From contig JAWQUS010000026.1 of NCBI GenBank assembly GCA_036365455.1, positions 10,372,001 to 10,436,000 on the forward strand: a stretch of 64,000 bases of DNA. The letters run 5' to 3'. Below the pieces are notes generated by a model. That model ran no database searches, was not told the origin of the DNA, and saw only the letters and a list, made by a program, of their open reading frames with translations. How positions within the stretch are numbered: position 1 is the first letter of the stretch; each line of letters starts with the position of its first letter. Below are positions 22,653 through 34,500 of this stretch, one piece after another. The DNA is from Macrosoma leucophasiata (lineage: Eukaryota; Arthropoda; Insecta; Lepidoptera; Hedylidae). The position numbers and the translations under genes were made by a program.

Positions 22653-23082
22653 TACTCGTACTTCGGGAGTTTGAATGTATTGAAAATATCGTCCCGTTTA
22701 CCTCCGCCCGCCTGTTGTCCATGACGCTGTTTTGTATGTAGGTTGTATATTGTGTGTGTGTTCTTTTATCAATTTATTTTCTTTAAAATCGTGTCAAGTA
22801 TTTTGTTAACGTTTGATGGATGATAATGTTAATATCATTAAACACGAGTCTAAGAAAACAAAATAAAGCTTAAATAGGTAAAAAAGAACTTTAGATTAAT
22901 ATTGTTAATCCCAATTTATCCACGTCACAAACAACAGGCCCCTTTTTTTAAATCCATTTCAATTTTTATGTCTTACAGTAATTTACTTCCAATAAATGTT
23001 ATATGTAAAAACAAAATTAGTTGATTATCAACTGTCGCAGCAATTCTAAATTAACGAATTATACTATAAACTGAAAAAATAG

Positions 23083-23215
23083 TTAAAATGCTTGAATAGT
23101 AAATGGCGCAGCGTAGGAACGCGACCTGTCCACATTTCACTGCACCGACGTTTTGTTTGCCCTACCCGGATAAACCCTTGGCTCACGGCGCGCGTTATTA
23201 GACTGCACTACATTA
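23083..23215 (+). repeat. Local duplication, copy 2
   Basis: High identity to 22485-22652 over the shared blocks. Confidence 0.75.
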
Positions 23216-23699
23216 TTACGTAGGTAATATATACTTTGGATTCATGGAAATCATCCTGTCTCTAACTTTGTCCGTCTGTGCGTTATGTGTTTTTAGCTAA
23301 GAACTTCCTTTTTAAAGCTTGTCGTGTGAATTGTTTGCTTTTAGATGATTGGTAATTGAGGTTAGGTGATCGGTTCCCAATCATCTAAGACAAGTAAGTC
23401 TTCAAATTATTGCTTCGTTTGCGCCATCAATCATTCAGGTCTGATATCATGCGATTAATCTATAGACGACTGTGTGTACAATTGTATAATTTGAATATAT
23501 TTATAACTAGTAGTTGATAAATTATTTGATGGAATAATTAATTAAAATCTGCCTCAGAGCACAATAGGTATATGTTTCTGGTGTTTTTTTTTCATACAAT
23601 CTGATTACCTCATTTAACGCTATCTATGAGCCGCAGCCTGCATTTGTATGGCTTCGTCCCGCCTAACTCTGCCCGCCTGTTATCCTAATTGACAGCTCG

Positions 23700-26040
23700 C
23701 CGTTGTTTCATTTGCGTAAAACGTGCGCTTTTTGCCGACTATTCACCCTCTTTCTAACTCGTGCGGTATTTAATTTGTTTAAACGCTATTATTTATTGAA
23801 CGCGCTGTAATGTTATGTTCTGTTGGAATAGTTCCTTTGGTCGTAGTCGGAGATAGATTTGGTTAAAGATACAAATGGTTTTTCTATAGGTTTGATACTG
23901 ACTAGGGTTTGTATTATATACTATTATATGATATAACTAAGTTGTGTAATATCAAGTTTATAATATATTATATCATGCCATCTCAGATTGTCTGAGATTT
24001 ACTTTAACAATAATACGAAATTGCAATTGATTTGTTGAGGTAAATCTGTTCGAAGACCAAAAGAGAACTAAAGAAACGCTACTATATAATTTTACGCTTA
24101 TACGGAAAACAATCTTCATCTTTTGGTGTCAAATATGGAAACTTTGAGAAAATAGTTTTGATGTACGTATTTTTTTTATTTAGCATGATGTTTTTCCAAA
24201 TATAAAATTTAATGCGACTAGAGAATATCACTTTCAACATCTATCGGTGTGGATTCTGTAGATGGCACGCGTTGATTTACATCTAGACTCAAGCGGCAAT
24301 TCCCATACAAATCGTTTAAGCTATAAAACTGTAATCAATACTGAACTTATTTGTAATGCTCGGCGTACACGCGCAGCTGAAGGCTTGACTTGACAAAATG
24401 CTCTATCGTTTAAACAGCTTAACGAGGCGGATCGCGAAATTTTGTCCCGACGGAGAGGGATTATACGGGATATGTGTGTAACACGCTTGAATACGTACAT
24501 TACTCTTTTGTTTACGCGCGCTACGAGCTCGTTGTGTCGTGTACACTATGGTTTATCTCTAATTTTATTAGGGAATGCAACGGTAGGCTTACGCGTGATT
24601 TTGTTTATGATCGCTCTCAATGTGTGAACAATGCTTTACGTTGTTAGATGGTATGAAATATGAATATCCTTTGCGCTTTGTTAACTCACGAGTTTTACTT
24701 CAAATTATATTGTAACACCTACTACTATTTATCTGTGATAAATATTATATAATTTAGTGCTGAATTCCTTGAACGTTTTGTAAGGTTTATGGTGGATAAG
24801 AAAATTCTGACATAAGTTTGGGTGTACTGAGTTACATTCCATCACATTTAGTATTCAACTGCTGTGCGGTGGTAGGAACCTACCTATAATTTAATTATGA
24901 TTAGACTTTTGATTGGATTGTGAGTATTCGCATAATATGTTGACTGTCTTAAATAAACTTAAATGCGAACACTCCGATCCATTTTATCGATTGTTTAAGC
25001 AGTTTGTCCATTGCATTTTCCATTTATCCATTCTTTTTAATCACTAATACTTACCGTCTCAATGTGATAGGTATGTTCAATGCAAATAAACTGCACTTCG
25101 TCTAAAATACAGCAACTGCCGCTTTGTGAAACACGACGAGTGTAAATGGACTTTGCGCGTTTAATAGCTATTTGAATGGCTTTGTGATGAGCCAGCAATT
25201 GATACAGTGTTATGACAGTCTAATGGGAATGGGTATAGGCAGTTAATGAAATAGCAGAGAGTATCTTCTGTATCTTATCTTCAGAAGTAAGTATAGAGGC
25301 AAGAATTGCAGACTTTCTTACTAATCTTTTTTTCTCGATATTTTTGAGGATACAACTAATGATACGTTTGTTAGTTTAAAAAACATGGCAATAGTTTAAA
25401 AACCCACCAAGTGCGGGTCGGACAATTTAGAGATTGACGTATTTCCTGTAACCTTAAATATCAGAACTTCTTGTAGATTTTCATGTAAGTTATCCATAGG
25501 TGAAGAACAATTTTCTATTTTTTACGTTTTGGTCCAGCAAGTTTGAGATCCTAACAAAAAGATTATTATTAGATTATTTATTTATTTATTTAATTTTGTT
25601 TGTATCTATATTACGAGTATGTATTGGAATTTTGCTAATTTCTGTCAATGATTGTGATATAACTAAGATTATGTGAGGCACTGAAGGCATGAAGTGGTGA
25701 CGACAGCGACCAATGTGACCGCATATGGCTCGCTTATTCAGTATTCCGTAGCTACCGATCCTTTGATATTTGGATTAATACTGCATACAGTTCCTGGAAT
25801 GCACCTCAGTATGCGTTGAGGTAGACTGCGATTGTGGTTTTAGTACAATTTACTTGTGCTGTATGCATATCCCTGAGCTCTGAGTGACAGATATGCCTAA
25901 TAGAGAATTTCGTAAGTAGACGTTTTTGTTATAGGTTTTATATACCAGTAGTGCAATAGAAAATATATTATTGGGGGCACTAGATTTGTTTAAGAATAAA
26001 TGAAAATGATCTACATAGTTGCGCCAGAGAATATGTAATA
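23700..26040. other. No recognised gene
   Basis: Intronic. The only patch that recalls a known repeat is AACCCACCAAGTGCGGGTCGG (25399-25420), like a widespread arthropod LINE tail motif. Confidence 0.45.
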
Positions 26041-26059
26041 ATACTACGTATAGAATGGA

Positions 26060-26845
26060 CACTTCGACATCCCGCCCGATTTCCCCGCTTGGTTGCTTTC
26101 AGCTGAACAAAAACGAGTTCGATTCACAATTTCGCGAGACTGTTTGGAACTTTTTGAGACTGATCCCGAGGACTTTTTGTCTAGATTTGTTACCATGGCT
26201 GAAAGCTGGGTTCACCACCATATTCTTGAATCAAAGCAACAATCCAAACAGTGGAAAAGATCTGACTCACCTACACCGAAAAAGGCTAAAGTCGTTTTGT
26301 CGACTAACAAAGTCATGGCTTCTGTTTTTTGGGATGCGAAGGGCATTATTTTTGTAGATTATTTACTGAAAGGTCAAACTATTAGTTCTAGTTATTATTG
26401 TAACCTTTTACGAAGACTACGAGAAGAAATAAAAGAAAAAAGGCCGGGAATGTTGCGTAAGAAAGTTTTCCATCAAGACAATGCACGTGTTGACACTTCG
26501 GTTGAAACAATGTCTGTAATCCATGATTGTGGCTACGAATTGCTGCCCCACCCACCTTATTCGCCGGATTTATTCCCCCTCAGATTATCTATATTTATTT
26601 CCAAATTTAAAAAAACATTTGGGTGGCTCGATATTTTCGACCAAAGATGAGGTGATAGTCGCAGTAAACGAGTATTTCGCCGACCTTCCGGAATCTTTTT
26701 TTTCGAGGGGATAAACAAGTTGCAGTTCAGGTGGAAGAAGTGTGTTGAGCTAGATGGAGACTATGTCGAAAAATAAAAATAAAATTAGACCCACTTTTCT
26801 TTCATTTTCTTGGTCGGGCTTCGAATTTTTGGATCCACCCTCGTA
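26060..26845 (+). pseudogene. Mariner relic, irritans-like, 5'-truncated
   Basis: The frame 26093-26650 carries typical mariner blocks: VMASVFWDAKGIIFVDYL, FHQDNAR (second catalytic Asp present), ELLPHPPYSPDL. The first catalytic Asp is gone (TMAESW where the family has TMDETW). A frameshift near 26575 moves the rest to another frame (SPSDYLYLFPNLKKHLGG, third Asp, to 26714), and a further shift leads to NKLQFRWKKCVELDGDYVEK and a stop. The right end is GGATCCACCCTCGTA (ends 26845). No left terminal repeat or N-terminal DNA-binding part was found. Non-functional. Confidence 0.85.
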
Positions 26846-27151
26846 ATAAATAAAATAAGAATATGAAAACTTGTCCTCAATTAAACGCCTACACAATTTC
26901 CGTCGCGGCATAAGAACAAATATCAAAATGTACAATAATGGGAGCCATATAAAAAAAGTTGGCGGAGTGAGCTCGTTTAAAAGCTAGTGGAGTGCAATAA
27001 TAAGGGAGAATTAAAGCCGGGCTATAAGCGTTTCAGTGGCCGGCGGTATTTACACGCGGCCAGTGAGCCATTTGAGCAGTCTCGCTAATTTTCTATAAGT
27101 ATAATATAGACGAGTTGATTGATTGCCTTATGAGGAGTAGTGTTACTATTT

Positions 27152-27415
27152 ACTGGTGGTAGAGTTCCAGTAAGGGAGCTAAAGGGCGTAAGCAACATCG
27201 CATTTCCTCAATTATATGCCGCTAAATGGTAGGTGGTAGTGGTTCAGCACTATCGTGTTCCAGTTCGCTGGTAATCCTATCACAGAGACATAACAATTTA
27301 GGTGTCATTAGGTGGCAACGTCTCTGTATTTTAACTTTCGGTTTTTGTGTAACTAAATGTCTGCAGTTATCACTTAAAATCCATATGAACTGCAACTTTA
27401 CCACCTTCGTTACTT
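27152..27415 (+). mobile_element. hpSINE, full length, old class
   Basis: It runs from ACTGGTGGTAGAGTTCCAGTA to TTACCACCTTCGTTAC. It has an extra GGTGGTAG insertion and the older CTTTCGGTTTTTGTGTAAC block. No A tail remains. Confidence 0.8.
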
Positions 27416-27419
27416 GCCT

Positions 27420-28635
27420 TCGGGGCTTGAGCCCCTTAGATCCTAGAAATATGATGTATGGTACTATAACTACACCTTACTATAACTACACCTTATTTTT
27501 TGTTACAAGGTGATAAGTTACTATTGACATTGAACGGGTATATTTTCAATCTCCGGGGATGCAGTTGTAATAGAATTTATATCAATTAATGGCTTTTGCT
27601 CGCGACTTACCGTTCACGTAGGCATTTTGGGAAATCCTTTCTTACTGCTTCCCTACTCTCCCCACGGAACCTACAATCCAAATGCCAGCTTTCTGCGAGC
27701 AGTAGTTTCGGCCATGCGTTGTCTGTCACGCACTTAAATTAGTCAGTAACGAAAGAGTTTTATATTAAAACATTTTTTAAAAAGCAATCATTTTTAATTG
27801 CCTGTTAAATAAACACAAGTTTGTATAAATTCCAGCAAATTTTCCGCCTGTATTGTATTGTACGCAGTCAGCGTTAGTCGCGACAGTTCACGTCGGAAAG
27901 TGGAGTTTGTTCATTTATATCTCCTACGGTTTTGTTGTGCCGGACGACTGCGGTTATGTTTTGCGTATATACATCGTTCTCTGTCATTTTGTTGTTGATA
28001 GAACGAGACTTAAGTATGTAAAGTAATAATCATCTTTTTAAATATTTATCTAATGTTTGTTTTCATTACTAACGCTGATCGGACTGATCGTCAGCTGTCT
28101 GTAATCAACTAATTACGAAATTGAATCTTAGTGGCTTTTAACTATTTGAAATTCTTTAGAACAACTGATCTTCTCAGAATTTTATTGGGATTTCCGTAGA
28201 CAAAGGTTGAAGATTTCGACTGGACTCCATTGATTCAACGTTGTCTATAGGTCTTTTTCAGTCTACATCTGTAATGAAAAGCTCTGAAAGCATGTCTCGT
28301 ACTTCAACAGTTCATTGAAGCTCTAAATCGGTGACAAATATCCGGATCCATTAAACGAACCGTCTAGTCGATGACGCTTAGACTTTAACGGTGAACTGCC
28401 TCCCCATATTTCTGATGGGCTGTCACAACAAAATGTAGGAGCCGACGCCAACTCCAACACAAAGCTTGTCGTGCCGCAACCGACATTACTTTGCAACTCA
28501 CTGGCTCAGTCGTGATTCAGTGCGCGAATGAAATATTTACGAGTGAACCGTTCGTTTTTAAGCCACTCTAATAGCTCCCGGCGTGGATAAATTTACCTTG
28601 CGTTGTGTCGATTATTGTGTCATTACCGTACGTGG
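27420..28635. other. No recognised feature
   Basis: Intronic. A 20-bp near-tandem TATAACTACACCTTACTATA is at 27465-27500. No supported frame. Confidence 0.45.
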
Positions 28636-28639
28636 CCCT

Positions 28640-28814
28640 TTTTTTTTTCTTTTTATGTAATGGAATTGACAAACAAAGCGTGCAGTTCACATTGATTTTA
28701 AGTGATGACTGCAGCCTATAGAACTCCACAAAAAGACCAGAGGTCAAAATGCAGTTACCACTTCTGAGGCCTAAGGTATCGTGCCTCTGTGCCGGAAATT
28801 ACAGGGCCGTACAA
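28640..28814 (-). mobile_element. hpSINE, 5'-truncated
   Basis: The minus strand covers the 3' half, ending at CAGGGCCGTACA. The A-rich tail is at 28640-28660. Confidence 0.85.
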
Positions 28815-28942
28815 TGGTTTAAGTATTCTCTTTCGAAATCCAAATCTTCTCTTGTCGTTGTTCTGTTTATCACCATGTAGGTACATATCGATTTTTGCTG
28901 ACTTATTTTAGCATTGCTCTTGTAGTCCGAGTATCAGACACG

Positions 28943-29227
28943 TTTTTTTTTTGTAATAAAAGTTGCACACAAGCATGCAGTTCACATTGATGTTAAGTGA
29001 TGACTGCAGGCTATAGACACCCACACAAAGACCAAGGTGAAAATGCAGATGCGTTACCTCCCCTGAGGCCTAAGGTGTTACGCCCCTGTGCCGGAAATTA
29101 CAGGGCCGTACATTACCACCTGACCTGAACACGATAGTGCTGAACACTACCATTTAGCGGCAAGTATATTAGGTAACGCGGTGGTGCCTACGCCTGCGAG
29201 CTCCGTCACTGGAGCTCTACCACCAGT
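28943..29227 (-). mobile_element. hpSINE, full length, young class
   Basis: All consensus blocks are present, with an intact GAGCTCC/GGAGCTC hairpin and GGTGGT/ACCACC outer stem, ending TACCACCAGT. Confidence 0.9.
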
Positions 29228-29314
29228 GAAGTTAGTGAGTTATAGTAATAAAGTTTTATTTACTTACTTACTTATGGTATGAAAACGTCCAAAATGGTAA
29301 TTAATTAAAACGCG

Positions 29315-29372
29315 CGTAATTTCCAGCACAAAGGCATAACAGCTTAGGTTTAGGGCCAGGCAATGCATAATT
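29315..29372 (+). mobile_element. hpSINE, decayed fragment
   Basis: GCGTAATTTCCAGCACAAAGG...CATAACAGCTTAGG only. Confidence 0.45.
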
Positions 29373-29394
29373 TTCATGTTATCATCAATAAGCT

Positions 29395-29570
29395 ACTAGC
29401 TGTTGCCCGCGGTTTCGTCCGCGTGGATGTCGTTTTATAAATATTTTTTGCTATAAACCTCACGGAGCCTGAGACCTTTCCAACGAATGCAAAAACCGTG
29501 GAAATCGGTTCGTGCGTTCTGGAGTTATAGCGTCAGGAAAGAAGACCCGACTTATTTTTATATTATAGAT
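29395..29570 (+). mobile_element. RTE-like LINE 3' tail, family 4
   Basis: ACTAGCTGTTGCCCGCGGTT, TTTCGTCCGCGTGGATGTCG, GAAATCGGTTCGTGCGTTCTG and a TATTATAGATGA end. Confidence 0.7.
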
Positions 29571-30009
29571 GATGTTCAGTTTCCAATGTTAACTGTATGC
29601 TTTATTGTCTTTAAATAACATTAAAAAATATATAATTTTTAACGTGTCTTATAATTAGCATAGGTAGTTAATTATCGCTTGTGCCTGAAATTTGGTGCGA
29701 TTTTACGTAAAATAATTTTCACTTCGAATTTAATCTTGTTAACTGGTGCGTAAACAAAGATTTTAAATATGATTATGTACACGAATTGTATAACAAAAGA
29801 CTACATTTAGAATTATTGTAACAATGTATTGTTAGTTTCGCGTGCCATGTCTACTCGATCTTCTCTATGGAAAGTATCCATTACGTTTTATTGCACTTTG
29901 TTGTCGTGATGAATGTAGTCTTGTCTAGAAACTTGGGTTGATATTGTTAGCACTTTGTTTGAACGGCAACTAATCAACTAAATCGTATCTAACTAATTTG
30001 GTAAGTTAG

Positions 30010-30112
30010 GTGAAGCATCACATCTGTACACGCCTGTATTCTTTCAAGGGGTGGGCATAGGTAAATGCATGTTGTTAAGAACACATGCAAGCATCTACGG
30101 TTGAGCTGTTAC
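30010..30112 (-). mobile_element. tSINE-2, diverged 3' end
   Basis: ACACGCCTGTATTCTTTC, GGGGTGGGCATAGGTAAATGC and ACACATGCAAGCATCTACGG parallel the 3' part of the SINE at 44314-44642 in reverse. Confidence 0.45.
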
Positions 30113-30121
30113 GTTTTCGGA

Positions 30122-30234
30122 AGAATTTTTTTCAACTAGAAGAGAATTCATCCACTAGTGCAGTCAGTCAACAGAAAAATGGCGGTCAAACCATTGTAAT
30201 GGGGCGGTAGTAAGTGCAATAACGCAAGATGGTT
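30122..30234 (+). repeat. Repeat family C, fragment
   Basis: CACTAGTGCAGTCAGTCAACAG, ATGGCGGTCAAACCATTG and GGGGCGGTAGTAAGTGC. It is cut by the hpSINE that starts at 30236. Confidence 0.65.
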
Positions 30235-30235
30235 C

Positions 30236-30516
30236 ACTGGTGGTAGAGCTCCAGTGACGGAGCTTGTGTGCGTAGGCACCACCGCATTACCTTATATACT
30301 TGCCGCTAAATGGTACTGTTCAGCACTATCGTGTTCCGGCCAGGTGGTAATGTACGGCCCTGTAATTTCCGGCACAGAGGTATAGCACCTTAGGTCTCAG
30401 CAGTGGTAACGCATCTGCATTTTGACCTTGGTCTTTTTGCGGGTGTCTATAGGTTGCAGTCATCACTTAACATCAATGCGAACTGCATGCCTGTTTGCCA
30501 TTTTCATTGCATAAAC
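30236..30516 (+). mobile_element. hpSINE, full length, young class
   Basis: It runs from ACTGGTGGTAGAGCTCCAGT to TTTTCATTGCATAAA and interrupts a family C repeat. Confidence 0.9.
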
Positions 30517-30639
30517 CACTAGTAAGGTCGAAGGATCACTGCGATCGACGCACGGTAAAACTCGAACGAGTTTATGTCTTACTGTTTTGTGTATTTACTT
30601 AAATATTGTGTTTTAGAATAAACATAAAAAATCGTCAAA

Positions 30640-30752
30640 TTGCATGCCAAGCATGGCGATTATGGTATATCCTCCCTGTGCCACTGTTGGACCAAAGCCG
30701 CCCGCTTTGGTCTAACAGTGGACGTCCTTCAGCTGATATGATGATGATGACA
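30640..30752 (+). mobile_element. Retroposon 3' tail with ATGATG end
   Basis: CCACTGTTGGACCAAAGCCG, TCTAACAGTGGACGTCCTTC and AGCTGATATGATGATGATGA. Related tails end the family C repeats. Typical of a lepidopteran non-LTR or SINE 3' end. Confidence 0.55.
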
Positions 30753-31255
30753 GTAGAACATTGAACCTTTTCCTTTTTTGAAGTCGGGGGAAAAAAGTAA
30801 GTAAACCATTCAGAACCATTATTATTATGACGGCGTATGTGTTGAGCGACGTGATGTCAGTATTCATATTCATTATAAAGCGGTCACACGTGAAGGTCTC
30901 ACTAATACGACAACCGATGTAGGAATATTTTCGGGCGTGACATGAAGTTGAATTGCGTTCGCTTATTGTAGTGGTGTTTATGTGATACTACCGTCTGCGA
31001 CTTGGTACCGATTCATTATTCTTAACTCGAATTTATAAGTAGTTTAGTCTCCAACAAATGTACGGCCAATGAATCTTGTTTCAAAAATCAGTTGCCTAAA
31101 TAAATAAATCATTTTACAGTTCTTGTCACTTCACTGACCACACTTATCTAATCTAGTAGGTAGCGACACTGTGATGGTACAAAAGTAATTTCTTGAACCC
31201 ACGAACGTAAATCTGAATGAGTGTAGCACGCGAAAACTAAGAATATATCTACTAG

Positions 31256-31390
31256 CAAATATACTTGCCGCTAAATGGTAGTGTTCAGCACTATCGTGTT
31301 CCTGTCAGGTGGAAATGTATGGCCCTGTAATTTCCGGCACAGAGGCATAACACCTTAGGCCTCAGGAGTGGTAACGCATCTGCATTTTGA
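31256..31390 (+). mobile_element. hpSINE, truncated at both ends
   Basis: It starts ATATACTTGCCGCTAAATGG and ends after ACGCATCTGCATTTTGA. The middle is near-identical to the young consensus. Confidence 0.85.
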
Positions 31391-31424
31391 AAAAAGTCAA
31401 GAAGTCTGATTTCAGGTGCGTAGG

Positions 31425-31645
31425 TATATATTCAGGGCTTAGGGACGTGACGACTCCACCGCTCACTTGTGGAGGCGAATTCTTCCGCTAATCGGAAGAA
31501 GTAGTCAGCCAATCGAAAGATGGCGGTCAAGCAATTCCAATACGGAGGTAATAAATACCATAACTATCGTAGGATAGGCGGCAGCGTCTTACGATAAAAC
31601 TATCGCCAATGTCCTTTAGTCTTTGATGATGATGATCTCGAGCTG
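31425..31645 (+). repeat. Repeat family C
   Basis: GGACGTGACGACTCCACCGC, ATTCTTCCGCTAATCGGAAG, GGCGGCAGCGTCTTACGATA and a (GATGAT) end. Copies are at 41770, 43990 (minus) and 57858. Confidence 0.7.
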
Positions 31646-31668
31646 CTCAATCAGCTAAATAAGGCTCT

Positions 31669-31920
31669 ACTGGTGGTAGAGCTCCAGTGACGGAGCTCGC
31701 TGGCGTAGGCACCACCGCATTACCTAATACTTGCCGCTAAATGGTATTGTTCAGCACTATCGTGTTCCGGAATTTCCGGCACAGAGGCATAACACCTTAG
31801 GCCTCAGGAGTTCAGTTCATTTTGACCTTGGTCTTTGTGTGGGTGTCTATAGGCTGCGGTCATCACTTGACATCAATGTGAACTGCATGCTTGTTTGCCA
31901 CTTCCATTACATAAAAAAAA
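31669..31920 (+). mobile_element. hpSINE, full length with internal deletions
   Basis: Intact 5' hairpin and tail. The block between GTGTTCCGG and AATTTCCGG is missing, as is part of GTGGTAACGCATCTG. Confidence 0.9.
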
Positions 31921-32069
31921 GGTAAATTATCGGGTTGTAGAATAGTAATACTTACTTATCACGGTTTTCTATTAAAACGTCTTTCCTACAAAACCTACAG
32001 TTCACCGCATCTTACAGTCTTCGCGTCGTAAACAAAAAGCGACCGCGTATTAAATCCAAAAGCACCGGC

Positions 32070-32262
32070 GGCCGTCTGCATACAAATCCGTCGACGGCGA
32101 CAGGCTCGCCGCTCGTATATCTTCAAGGGTTGCGTCGATACGCAAATCTGGCCTGTTGTTTGTGTATCCAGCTCCTGTTGTATATTACACAGGGTTGGCG
32201 GTTGGTTGACACTTTGGCAAAATGACCGGATGTTGTTCTGCACGTTATATTCACCTGCTTGA
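32070..32262 (+). repeat. Four-copy local motif, copy 1
   Basis: GTCTGCATACAAATCCGTCG, GCTCGCCGCTCGTATATCTTC, GCGTCGATACGCAAATC, TTGTTGTATATTACACAGG and ACCGGATGTTGTTCTG. The same ordered blocks recur at 33545, 34108 and 34395. Confidence 0.75.
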
Positions 32263-32379
32263 ATCTTGCGCTACATTGGTCTAATCTGGTAAATTTTAGG
32301 TTTTTTTTTTGGTATTTATTATAGATATTAGATAATTAAAACAATGGATTTGACTGCTCATCTTTTTTGTTTAATAATA

Positions 32380-33526
32380 GGTTGGGGAAAAAGTCTTTTC
32401 GCATTAAAGTATGTATGAACTTGTAATAAAATCTGTTTGGCTGTAGTATTTGTATCTGGCTGGTTTTGGTATCATTGAAAGTTAAAATTTTAAAGAACAT
32501 AATTCCAAATTCAAATTGAGTGAATCTAATGAAGAAATTCGATACATTTTAAAATGTTACTACAAAAAAGGTAAAAATGCAACGCAAGCCGCGAAAAAAA
32601 TTTGCGATGTTTATGGACCTAGTGCAGTGTCTGTGAGAGTAGCACAAATTTGGTTTAAGCGTTTTCAATCCGGAAATTTTGATGTCAAAGATGCACCTCG
32701 CTCTGGTCGCCCTATTACGGATAAAATGGATGCCATTTTTGAAAAAGTGGAGCAAGATCGACATATCAGTAGTTACGACGTAGCTGAAGAACTGAGAATT
32801 GATCACAAAACAGTTTTGGCGCATTTGAAAAAAGCTGGGTACAAAAAAAAGCTCGATATTTGGGTACCTCACGAGCTCACTGAAAGAAACCTAATGAACC
32901 GTGTACTCATTTGTGATTCTTTATTACGACGTAATGAAAGGTCAGGTTTCACAAACTGTGGCGTAACCCGGGTTAACTCGAAATAAGGTGATGTTGTGTG
33001 TGTGGTGGGATTGGAAGGGCATTATTCATTATGAGCTATTACCACCAGGCAGGACTATCGATTCTGAACTCTACTGCGAACAACTGATGAGATTCAAGCA
33101 AGAAGTTGAGAGAAAGCGGCCGGAATTGATCAACAGAAGGGGTGTGGTGTTTCATCATGATAACGCTAGACCTCACACATCTATAGCCACTCAGCAAAAA
33201 TTAAGAGAGTTTGGCTGGGAGGTGTTAATGCATCCGCCGTATAGTCCTGACCTTGCACCTTCAGATTTCCACCTGTTTCGGTCTCTTCAGAATTCTTTAT
33301 GCAATGTTAGGTTAACATCACGAGAGGACTGCCAAATCCACTTGTCGCGGTATATTGATGAGAAGTCCCAAAATTTTTATAGCAATGGGATCATGTCCCT
33401 ACCTACAAGATGGCAAAAGGTTGTCGAACAAAATGGTACATACATACTTTAGTTAAATTTAAATAAACTATATTAAAAAATGTTTTGAATAATCTTAAAA
33501 AATGCGAAGAAACTTTTTCCCCAACC
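32380..33526 (+). mobile_element. Mariner element with both terminal repeats and deleted transposase
   Basis: A 1,147-bp element. Its 26-bp terminal inverted repeats (GGTTGGGGAAAAAGTC at 32380, reverse complement ending 33526) differ at 2 positions. TA precedes the left end. The ORF matches the transposase at 62447-63472 closely, with two deletions. One removes ~45 bp around the start, so the first codon is TTG (32516) rather than ATG. The other removes 89 bp near 32940, including the TGDEKW block with the first catalytic Asp, and shifts the frame. Residual frames are 32516-32986 (helix-turn-helix part) and 32988-33452 (HHDNARPH, YSPDLAPSD). It cannot make active transposase, but its ends could be mobilised in trans. 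Confidence 0.92.
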
Positions 33527-33544
33527 ATATTTTCACGTTATTAA

Positions 33545-33705
33545 TCAGTTGGCGGCGATAAACTCTACGCTCGTATGTCTTAGCGTGTAACGTCGAAACG
33601 CAAAACTTGCCCGTTGTGAATGTTTGCAGCTTTTGTTGTATTTTAAACAGGGTTGTTTAATTTTGCGAAACTACCGGATGATGTTCTGAACGTTGTGTTC
33701 TACTT
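33545..33705 (+). repeat. Four-copy local motif, copy 2
   Basis: GTTGGCGGCGATAAACTC, GCTCGTATGTCTTAGCG, TTGTTGTATTTTAAACAGGG and CTACCGGATGATGTTCTG. Separated from copy 1 by the mariner. Confidence 0.75.
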
Positions 33706-33755
33706 CAATAAAGCGGTACATTTCTTTTATTGGATATATGTATATTGAGATTTAC

Positions 33756-34025
33756 TGTCCTCGTAGTCCAATCGTAGCAGGATACCTCTGCTACGCCAGT
33801 CCTGAGGCTGATCGCCGGGTGAGAGACTATCAGATATAAAAGTGTATAATCCTTTGTCTCTGGTCTTGTTGAGACTTTTCCGTTTGCTGGACGTTTCCCA
33901 GTACCACCCTCAAAGTTCGATACGGTATCTTAACGTAACTGGCGAATCATTGGTTTGCATGTATGCATGCATTTACCTACCTCTTTGGGGAATCCAGGCA
34001 TTAATTTACCTTCAAAATCTAAAGA
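33756..34025 (+). mobile_element. tSINE-2, diverged copy
   Basis: Head CCTCGTAGTCCAATCGTAGC, then TAATCCTTTGTCTCTGGT, GGCGAATCATTGGTTTGCATG, ACCTACCTCTTTGGGGAATC. It matches 44314-44642 in order, but the B box is decayed. Confidence 0.65.
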
Positions 34026-34107
34026 TGATTAAGTATCCAAATAAAGACAATTATTTTATTCACTAATTTTGTTGGTCAATGTTATTCACTTTATTAAAAT
34101 CACCAAT

Positions 34108-34290
34108 CGTCAGTCTGCATACAAATTCGTTGGCGGCGATAAGCTCGCCACTTGTATGTCTTCGTGATTTGCGTCGGTATGCAAATCTTAGCCAGTTGTT
34201 TATATTTCCCGCTCTTGTTGTATTTTAAACAGGTTTGCTGGACGTCATTAGATAGTTACCGGATGATGGGGCATTGTGTTCAGCTGATTG
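34108..34290 (+). repeat. Four-copy local motif, copy 3
   Basis: GTCTGCATACAAATTCGTTG, GGCGATAAGCTCGCCACTTG, GCGTCGGTATGCAAATC, TTGTTGTATTTTAAACAGG and TACCGGATGATG. It contains an exact ATGCAAAT octamer. Confidence 0.75.
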
Positions 34291-34394
34291 AATTTTTCCA
34301 AAAAAGTTGACATTCCACCGAAAAAATACGTTACACAAGGACAGTGGGTTTGATTCACTTATGTTTTTTGTCAATTCACATTATTTAAAAGTAC

Positions 34395-34500
34395 TAGCGG
34401 CGGCCGCAGTCTGCATACAAATTAATCGTCTGTGACAAGCCGAGTTCGCCGCTCGTAGTTATATTTTAGTGAGTTACTGCGTCGATAGTCAAACAATTTT
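34395..34500 (+). repeat. Four-copy local motif, copy 4 (partial)
   Basis: GCAGTCTGCATACAAATTAATC, GAGTTCGCCGCTCGTAG and ACTGCGTCGATAGTCAAAC. The second half is missing. Confidence 0.6.
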
